DNA from: an uncultured Clostridia bacterium
Lineage (GTDB): Bacteria > Bacillota > Clostridia > TANB77 > CAG-508
Direction of reading: 5' to 3'
Assembly (NCBI GenBank): GCA_948739805.1
Contig: CAPYID010000034.1
Location: 1-19,798 of the forward strand
Length of the DNA: 19,798 bases
Each line of letters begins with the position of its first letter. Position 1 is the first letter of the stretch. Under the pieces are notes generated by a model. That model was given only the letters and a program-made list of their open reading frames with translations, ran no database searches and was not told the origin of the DNA. Shown here piece after piece: positions 15,676-19,798 of this stretch. A program made the position numbers and the translations under genes.

Positions 15676-15729
15676 ATTTGTTCTAGTAATTTTATATTTT
15701 TTTCACTTATATCCTAAAATTCAGTTCTC

Positions 15730-16107
15730 TTATGCTAATTCTACTACTGCTCCTGCTTCTACAAATTTTGCTTTTATTTCTTCTGCTTCTGCTTTTGCTA
15801 CATTTTCTTTGATTGTTTTTGGAGCTCCATCTACTAATTCCTTAGCTTCTTTTAATCCTAGTCCTGTAGCATCTCTAACTACTTTAATTACTTGAATTTT
15901 GTTTGCTCCTGCTTCTTTTAATACTATATTGAATTCTGTTTTTTCTTCAGCTGCTGCTCCTGCTGCTGCACCTGCTCCTGCTGCTGGAGCTGCTGCTGCT
16001 ACTGCTGATACTCCATATTTTTCTTCTATTCCTTTAACTAGTTCTGATAATTCAACTACTGTTAAAGTATCAATTTCTTCTAACATTTTATCTGTTTTTT
16101 CACTCAT
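15730..16107 (-). CDS. rplL: Ribosomal protein bL12 (L7/L12)
   Basis: 125 residues. The N-terminal dimerisation helices (about 1-35, MSEKTDKMLEEIDTLTVVEL) are joined by an Ala/Gly/Pro hinge (about 38-57) to the C-terminal domain with VVRDATGLGLKEAKELVD, which recruits translation factors to the ribosome stalk. The start is placed at 16107 because AGGAGG lies 7 bases upstream and the protein then begins with the normal family N-terminus; a longer frame adds 12 unrelated residues. It follows rplJ after 174 bases, which hold a duplicated fragment and a hairpin. It is the last gene of the operon here; rpoB does not follow. Confidence 0.97.
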   Translation of the reverse strand: MSEKTDKMLEEIDTLTVVELSELVKGIEEKYGVSAVAAAAPAAGAGAAAGAAAEEKTEFNIVLKEAGANKIQVIKVVRDATGLGLKEAKELVDGAPKTIKENVAKAEAEEIKAKFVEAGAVVELA

Positions 16108-16150
16108 TTTAAATCCTCCTAAATTTTTTTTAGTGTTGGTCACTACCCAA

Positions 16151-16192
16151 TATGTTTATGCTGCTTCTTTTTGTATTCTTACTTGATCAAGC
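16151..16192. repeat. Copy of the rplJ 3' end, 42-base direct repeat
   Basis: Identical over 42 bases to 16277-16318. On the minus strand it repeats the codons for the last residues of L10 (LDQVRIQKEAA, stop) in the untranslated gap between rplJ and rplL. The two copies are offset by 126 bases, and the flanks differ. Confidence 0.9.
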
Positions 16193-16198
16193 TTTTAT

Positions 16199-16233
16199 GG
16201 CGAGTAAAATTTGTTTCACAAATTTTTCACGCC
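16199..16233. repeat. Hairpin between the two rplJ-end copies
   Basis: GGCG (16199-16202) and CGCC (16230-16233) close an inner AAATTTGT/ACAAATTT stem with a 4-base internal loop on each side. It lies in the 84-base unique segment bracketed by the 42-base direct repeats and may be an inserted palindromic element or an RNA processing signal. Confidence 0.6.
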
Positions 16234-16276
16234 TGTGCGCTTTTTTCTGTTTCTCCATATTTTTTCTTGTACAATT

Positions 16277-16318
16277 TATGTTTATGCTGCTTCTTTTTGT
16301 ATTCTTACTTGATCAAGC
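16277..16318. repeat. Original copy of the 42-base direct repeat, in rplJ
   Basis: This copy covers the last codons and stop of rplJ plus five bases after it. See 16151-16192. Confidence 0.9.
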
Positions 16319-16776
16319 GCACTTGCTAGTTTTGATATTGTTCCAAGTAGTCCTCCTGCTAACATTCCTATTAGTGTTTCTCTTGATGGTAGTTTTGCTA
16401 GTGTTATTATTTCTTCTGCTGTCATTACTTTGCCTTCTACTACTCCTCCTTTGATTTTATAAAAGTCATGCTCTTTTGTGTATTCATATATTGCTTTTGC
16501 AGGTTCTAAGTAATCATCATGTCCTATTATTACTGCTAATGGTCCTTCTACTTCTATTCCTTCTATACCACATTTTTCTAATGCTCTTCTTGTAATGTTG
16601 TTTTTGGCAATTTTGTATTCTGAATTACTTTTTCTTAGTGTTGCTCTTAAATTTGTTACGTCTTCAACATTAATTCCTCTATATTCTGCTAATAATATTA
16701 GTTTTGCATCTTTCATTTTTTCTGCTAAGACATTAACTTCTTCTTCCTTTTTACTGATTATTTTTGCATTTGCCAT
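16282..16776 (-). CDS. rplJ: Ribosomal protein uL10
   Basis: 164 residues, the normal length. The N-terminal rRNA-binding domain contains AEYRGINVEDVTNLRATLR (about 30-48) and NNITRRALEK. The C-terminal helix (about 130-160) anchors L7/L12 dimers to form the ribosomal stalk. Start ATG is preceded by AGGGGAGGTG. The gene lies behind an L10 leader, through which excess L10-L12 represses its own synthesis in bacteria. Its last 12 codons lie in the 42-base sequence duplicated downstream. Confidence 0.97.
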   Translation of the reverse strand: MANAKIISKKEEEVNVLAEKMKDAKLILLAEYRGINVEDVTNLRATLRKSNSEYKIAKNNITRRALEKCGIEGIEVEGPLAVIIGHDDYLEPAKAIYEYTKEHDFYKIKGGVVEGKVMTAEEIITLAKLPSRETLIGMLAGGLLGTISKLASALDQVRIQKEAA

Positions 16777-16826
16777 TTTTTCACCTCCCCTTAAATTTAA
16801 AATCTATAATTTAATATATGTCGTCT

Positions 16827-16890
16827 ATTCTTCAACAAACGGACGCCCAAAGGGCACCCCTATATTTATAGGTCAATTCCTTTGAAGAAT
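16827..16890. repeat. Closed inverted-repeat element in the rplJ leader
   Basis: ATTCTTCAA (16827-16835) and TTGAAGAAT (16882-16890) form a perfect 9-base stem. It encloses GCCC-AAA-GGGC in the GC-rich block at 16841-16860 and CCTATA/TATAGG. The GC-rich block resembles the palindromic repeat at 2365-2384. It lies between the attenuator hairpin and the rplJ ribosome binding site. Confidence 0.55.
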
Positions 16891-16907
16891 AATCGATTTT
16901 TATATAT

Positions 16908-17006
16908 TCTAAAACCGTCTTATGCTGACATGAGACATAAGACGGTTTATTACCGTTTTACACCTCGGTAGGATTTATTTTTATACCTACTGTCTTTGGC
17001 TTTATA
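16908..17006 (-). promoter_or_regulatory. L10 leader with attenuator hairpin
   Basis: On the minus strand the leader reads GCCAAAGACAGTAGGT ... ATCCTACCGAGGTG, which matches the conserved L10-binding leader of Firmicutes (Rfam L10_leader type): GTAGG pairs with CCTAC. It is followed by a perfect 12-base stem AACCGTCTTATG/CATAAGACGGTT (16936-16947 and 16913-16924) and TTTTAG, an attenuator-like terminator. Binding of L10-L12 should decide read-through into rplJ-rplL. This is the normal position, between rplA and rplJ. Confidence 0.88.
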
Positions 17007-17027
17007 TTTAGGTTTTATATTTTAATA

Positions 17028-17708
17028 TTATTCGTTTATACTTATTGATGGTCCCATTGTTGTTGTTATATATATACTTTTGATGTATTGCCCTTTTGCT
17101 GCTGCTGGTTTTGCTTTTATTATTGCTTCCATTACTGTATTGTAATTTTCTAATAGCTTACTTGCTCCAAATGATACTTTTCCAAATCCTAGGTGTATTA
17201 TGTTTGTTTTGTCTAATCTGTATTCTACTTTACCAGATTTTATATCAGCTATTGCTTTTGCTACATCCATAGTAACTGTACCAGATTTAGGGTTTGGCAT
17301 TAAACCTTTTGGTCCTAATACTCTTCCTAGTCTTCCTACTACTCCCATCATATCAGGTGTAGCTACTATTACATCATAGTCAAACCAGTTTTCTTTTTCT
17401 ATTTTTGGTATTAATTCTTCTGCTCCAACAAAGTCTGCTCCTGCTTTTTCAGCTTCTTCTGCTTTTGGTCCTTTAGCAAATACTAGTACTTTTACAGATT
17501 TACCTGTTCCATTTGGTAGTACTACTGTCCCTCTTACTTGTTGGTCTGCATGTTTAGAGTCTACTCCTAATCTTACATGTAGCTCTACTGTTTCATCAAA
17601 TTTTGTTTTTGGTAATTTTTCCATTACTTCAAATGCTTCTTTTGCTTCATATGTTTTGCTTGTATCAATTTGCTTTAATGCTTCTTGATATCTCTTTCCT
17701 CTTTTCAT
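17028..17708 (-). CDS. rplA: Ribosomal protein uL1
   Basis: 226 residues, close to the usual 229-235. It begins MKRGKRYQEALKQID, and the start is set at 17708 because AAGGGAGGT lies 5 bases before it; the longer frame adds 15 unrelated residues. Diagnostic stretches are VRGTVVLPNGTGK (domain I), the middle domain with VATPDMMGVVGRLGRVLGPK, and NPKSGTVTMDV. L1 binds the L1 stalk of 23S rRNA and is a translational repressor of the L11 operon in many bacteria. It is separated from rplK by 189 bases containing a large inverted repeat. Confidence 0.97.
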   Translation of the reverse strand: MKRGKRYQEALKQIDTSKTYEAKEAFEVMEKLPKTKFDETVELHVRLGVDSKHADQQVRGTVVLPNGTGKSVKVLVFAKGPKAEEAEKAGADFVGAEELIPKIEKENWFDYDVIVATPDMMGVVGRLGRVLGPKGLMPNPKSGTVTMDVAKAIADIKSGKVEYRLDKTNIIHLGFGKVSFGASKLLENYNTVMEAIIKAKPAAAKGQYIKSIYITTTMGPSISINE

Positions 17709-17777
17709 TTTTACCTCCCTTGGTGATATCGAATGTTTTTCACATTCTCCCAATTTTAATTATATTATATATATTAT

Positions 17778-17897
17778 AAACGAAGCAAAAGTGGTATATT
17801 GCTAGGAAAGCTAATAAAAAATCTTAAAACTATACTAGTGTATGTTGAAAGATTTTTTGTGACGCTTGACAACGCAAGATGCCACTTTTCATTCGTT
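17778..17897. repeat. Large nested inverted repeat between rplK and rplA
   Basis: The outer arms are at 17778-17796 (AAACGAAGCAAAAGTGGTA) and 17879-17897, reverse complements with a few mismatches. They start directly at the rplK stop. Inside is a perfect stem AAAAAATCTT/AAGATTTTTT (17816-17825 and 17849-17858) with T runs on either strand, like a terminator. This is probably an attenuator that lowers rplA expression or an inserted palindromic element. An L1-binding site could not be recognised in it. Confidence 0.65.
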
Positions 17898-18326
17898 TTA
17901 GTCTGTAACAACTACACCCATTGATCTAGCTGTTCCTGCTACCATATTCATTGCAGCTTCTACTGTTGATGCATTTAAGTCTTCCATTTTTTGTTCAGCA
18001 ATTTGTTTTACTTGCTCTTTTGTTATTTTGGCTATTTTTTCTTTGTTTGGTTTTCCTGATCCCTTTTCAATTTTTATTGCTTTTTTTATTAATACTGCAA
18101 CTGGTGGAACTTTTGTTATGAATGTGAATGACTTGTCTTTATATACTGTGATTACTACTGGAATTGTCATTCCTGGTTGATTGGCTGTTTTGTCATTAAA
18201 TTCTTTTACGAATTGCATGATGTTTACTCCACTTGAACCTAAAGCTGGACCTACTGGTGGAGCTGGTGTTGCTTTTCCAGCTTCTATTTGTAATTTTATA
18301 ACATTTGTAATCTCTTTTTGTGCCAT
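17898..18326 (-). CDS. rplK: Ribosomal protein uL11
   Basis: 142 residues. It begins MAQKEITNVIKLQIEAGKATPAPPVGPALG, the proline-rich N-terminal domain (thiostrepton-site region), followed by GVNIMQFVKEFN and the rRNA-binding C-terminal domain ending GTARSMGVVVTD. The start is set at 18326 because AAGGAGGT stands 10 bases upstream and MAQKE is the family start; the longer frame begins on a GTG inside the ribosome binding site. It follows nusG after 81 bases in one operon. Confidence 0.97.
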   Translation of the reverse strand: MAQKEITNVIKLQIEAGKATPAPPVGPALGSSGVNIMQFVKEFNDKTANQPGMTIPVVITVYKDKSFTFITKVPPVAVLIKKAIKIEKGSGKPNKEKIAKITKEQVKQIAEQKMEDLNASTVEAAMNMVAGTARSMGVVVTD

Positions 18327-18407
18327 TTCTTTTTGCACCTCCTTCTAATGTTTTTATTTTTGATTATAATTTATATATTTTTGGAAACAATTTTCCTAGT
18401 TATGCTT

Positions 18408-18941
18408 CTATACTTTTTGGACTTGTGAAAATTCTAGTTCTACTGGTGTTTCTCTACCAAACATTGATACTACAACTTTTACTTTTCCCTTTTCTTTGTT
18501 TATTTCTTCTACACTTCCTACAAATCCTTCTAATGCCCCTGCTATTATTTTTACTGAGTCTTTTATTTCATAGTCGATATTAACTGGCACTTCTTCAAAT
18601 CCCATTGCTCTTATTTCATCATCAGTAAGTGGTATCGGATTTGTTCCTGAGCCAACAAAACCTGTAACTCCTCTTGTATTTCTTACTATATACCATGTTG
18701 AATCTGTTACTATCATTTTTATTAAAACATATCCTGGGAATACTTTTTTTAATTTTGTTTCTCTTTTCCCTTCTTTTATTTCTATTTGTTCTTCCATTGG
18801 TACTATTATTTCAAAGAAATAGTCTTCAAGTTCTCTGTTTTTTACTGTTTTTTCTAGGTCTGTTTTTACTTTGTTTTCATAGCCAGAATATGTATGTATT
18901 ACATACCATCTTGGTATTAAGTCTTCATTTTGATGGGCCAT
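18408..18941 (-). CDS. nusG: Transcription termination/antitermination factor NusG
   Basis: 177 residues. The NGN domain contains WYVIHTYSGYENKVKTDLEK (12-31) and the core VFPGYVLIKM, with VRNTRGVTGFVG. The C-terminal KOW domain (about 122-177) has GALEGFVGSVEEI and ends VELEFSQVQKV. NusG binds RNA polymerase at the clamp and controls pausing and coupling to translation. AAGGAGG stands 9 bases before the ATG. It follows secE by 26 bases, the conserved arrangement. Confidence 0.97.
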   Translation of the reverse strand: MAHQNEDLIPRWYVIHTYSGYENKVKTDLEKTVKNRELEDYFFEIIVPMEEQIEIKEGKRETKLKKVFPGYVLIKMIVTDSTWYIVRNTRGVTGFVGSGTNPIPLTDDEIRAMGFEEVPVNIDYEIKDSVKIIAGALEGFVGSVEEINKEKGKVKVVVSMFGRETPVELEFSQVQKV

Positions 18942-18967
18942 TGTATTAAGCCTCCTTAATATTTTTC

Positions 18968-19366
18968 TTACTCTGCCACTTGATTGTTTTCATCTGAAGT
19001 TGTATTTTCCCCATTATTCCCTTCTTCTGAATTATCTTGTGTTTCGTCATTGTTTTCATTGTTGTTATTTTCTTCATTGTTGTCATCAGAGTTTTCTTCT
19101 GAATTATTGTTTTCATTTTCATCAGCAGTTGTAGAAATTGAATCTTTTACTGTTTGCTTTACTTTATTAATTCCATATGTATTTAAAGCTTCAAATGCTA
19201 AATCTAACACTAGAACTATTGCTGTAGTAACTAAAACCATTGCAATAACAACTATTGTATTGTTTGTTAGTTGTTTTCGTGTTGGCCAAATAACTTTCTT
19301 TAATTCAGCTTTAAAATCTTTCCAGAAATGTTTTTGTTTCTTACTTTCTTTTTCTTGTTTTGCCAC
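18968..19366 (-). CDS. secE: Preprotein translocase subunit SecE with acidic C-terminal tail
   Basis: 132 residues, about twice the usual 60-75 of Firmicutes. The core is normal: cytoplasmic amphipathic helix with FWKDFKAELKKVIWPTRKQL (14-33) and one membrane helix (about 37-60), followed by FEALNTYGINKV. SecE clamps SecY in the translocon. Residues about 78-132 are low-complexity, almost only Asn, Glu, Asp, Ser, Thr, Gln and Gly, and should lie outside the cell. The start is GTG at 19364-19366 with AGGAGG 8 bases upstream. Confidence 0.95.
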   Translation of the reverse strand: MAKQEKESKKQKHFWKDFKAELKKVIWPTRKQLTNNTIVVIAMVLVTTAIVLVLDLAFEALNTYGINKVKQTVKDSISTTADENENNNSEENSDDNNEENNNNENNDETQDNSEEGNNGENTTSDENNQVAE

Positions 19367-19391
19367 CTTTTGTACCTCCTAAAAGTTATTT

Positions 19392-19556
19392 TTATTTAGT
19401 TTCTTTATGTGTTGTACGTTTTTTGCAGAATTTACAATATTTTACTATTTCTAATCTGTCTGCATTATTTCTCTTGTTTTTTGATGTCATATAGTTTCTT
19501 CTTTTACATTCTGTACATTCTAATGTGATACTTTCTCTTGGTCCTTTTGCTGCCAT
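19392..19556 (-). CDS. rpmG: Ribosomal protein bL33, zinc-binding form
   Basis: 54 residues, read as MAAKGPRESITLECTECKRR through KTTHKETK-like ending RTTHKETK. It has two CxxC pairs, CTEC (14-17) and CKFC (41-44), forming a zinc ribbon; this is the C+ type rather than the cysteine-free form made under zinc shortage. Start ATG at 19554-19556 is preceded by GGAGGT 8 bases away. It is the first gene of the cluster, 25 bases before secE, the usual rpmG-secE-nusG order of Firmicutes. Confidence 0.96.
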   Translation of the reverse strand: MAAKGPRESITLECTECKRRNYMTSKNKRNNADRLEIVKYCKFCKKRTTHKETK

Positions 19557-19633
19557 TTAAATACACCTCCGTAATTTTTTGCTTTTACTTTTTATATTAT
19601 ATTTTTAACGATGTGCTATATTTTTAAGGGATT

Positions 19634-19671
19634 TGTGGGAATTTTTACAGACCTGTAAAAATCATTCCACA
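19634..19671 (-). promoter_or_regulatory. Leader hairpin upstream of rpmG
   Basis: A perfect stem ATTTTTACAG/CTGTAAAAAT (19641-19650 and 19653-19662) is extended by TGTGG/CCACA-type ends. It lies in the untranslated leader between the promoter and the rpmG start. No T run follows on the minus strand, so it looks like a leader structure rather than a terminator. Confidence 0.5.
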
Positions 19672-19688
19672 CTTCACCACGTTTGTGT

Positions 19689-19717
19689 ATTCTATCATAG
19701 TTTCCTGTATATGTCAA
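19689..19717 (-). promoter_or_regulatory. Main promoter of the rpmG-secE-nusG operon
   Basis: On the minus strand a perfect TTGACA (19712-19717), a 17-base spacer and TAGAAT (19689-19694), about 135 bases before rpmG. Confidence 0.85.
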
Positions 19718-19724
19718 TATACTC

Positions 19725-19753
19725 ATTATAAAAAATGTCAATATTTTTGTAAG
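19725..19753 (-). promoter_or_regulatory. Second tandem promoter of the operon
   Basis: On the minus strand CTTACA (19748-19753), a 17-base spacer and a perfect TATAAT (19725-19730), 36 bases upstream of the main promoter. The -35 is weaker, so this assignment is less sure. Confidence 0.5.
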
Positions 19754-19798
19754 TATGTCAATGATGTGAAACAAACTTTTATAAAAAATTTGTAGTAT

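Noticed and set aside
16193..16276. Short minus-strand frame of about 23 codons between the rplJ-end copies
   Set aside because: No ribosome binding site, ends inside the duplicated fragment, and the hairpin accounts for most of the sequence.
1..19798. CRISPR array, tRNA or rRNA genes
   Set aside because: No regularly spaced repeats and no cloverleaf or rRNA signature sequences were seen; the few direct repeats are isolated.

Overview
The window is AT-rich DNA, apparently a bacterial chromosome of the class Clostridia (Firmicutes), probably a gut-type lineage. The reasons are low GC with A/T-rich codon use, strong AGGAGG-type ribosome binding sites, consensus sigma-A promoters, an L10 leader upstream of rplJ-rplL, a four-cysteine bL33, CvpA and DUF5711-like neighbours, and GC-richer palindromic repeats of the kind common in gut Firmicutes. 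No rRNA, tRNA, CRISPR array, transposase gene or prophage gene was recognised. The assignment rests on gene content only.

Left part (1-6910). A DUF4143-type AAA ATPase gene (340-1642, minus) is broken by one frameshift. Next to it, reading away, is a multi-pass GT-C/PMT-like glycosyltransferase (1884-3575, plus). Its stop overlaps that of a minus-strand operon: a small membrane protein (6368-6910), an Mre11/SbcD-like metallophosphoesterase (5252-6334) and a Rad50/YhaN-like ATPase with a membrane hairpin inside its coiled coil (3570-5219). The last two form a membrane-anchored nuclease/ATPase pair.

Middle part (6911-8200). This 1.3 kb has no long gene but is clearly organised. A near-consensus minus-strand promoter at 7525-7553 faces about 560 bases with many compensating stems, including a possible pseudoknot; this is a candidate large structured RNA or very long leader. 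Back to back with it is an independent plus-strand unit encoding a 45-residue peptide, with its own promoter, strong ribosome binding site and terminator, followed by a second hairpin showing the same 8-base loop. I consider this the most likely place for something undescribed.

Envelope part (8131-12463). A promoter carrying two TGAC-N5-GTCA operators drives an MMPL/RND-type exporter (8201-10276). After a 109-base palindromic repeat comes a secreted YhgE/Pip-like protein (10484-12463). A convergent minus-strand group follows: CvpA (12645-13328), a DUF5711-like anchored propeller protein (13564-14739) and a membrane-anchored J-domain protein (14826-15458). Each of these has its own recognisable promoter.

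Right part (15730-19556, minus). The conserved translation/secretion cluster reads rpmG-secE-nusG-rplK-rplA-[L10 leader]-rplJ-rplL from tandem promoters near 19700. Oddities are a 65-residue acidic tail on SecE, a large nested inverted repeat between rplK and rplA, a 42-base exact duplication of the rplJ 3' end in the rplJ-rplL gap, and the absence of rpoBC after rplL.
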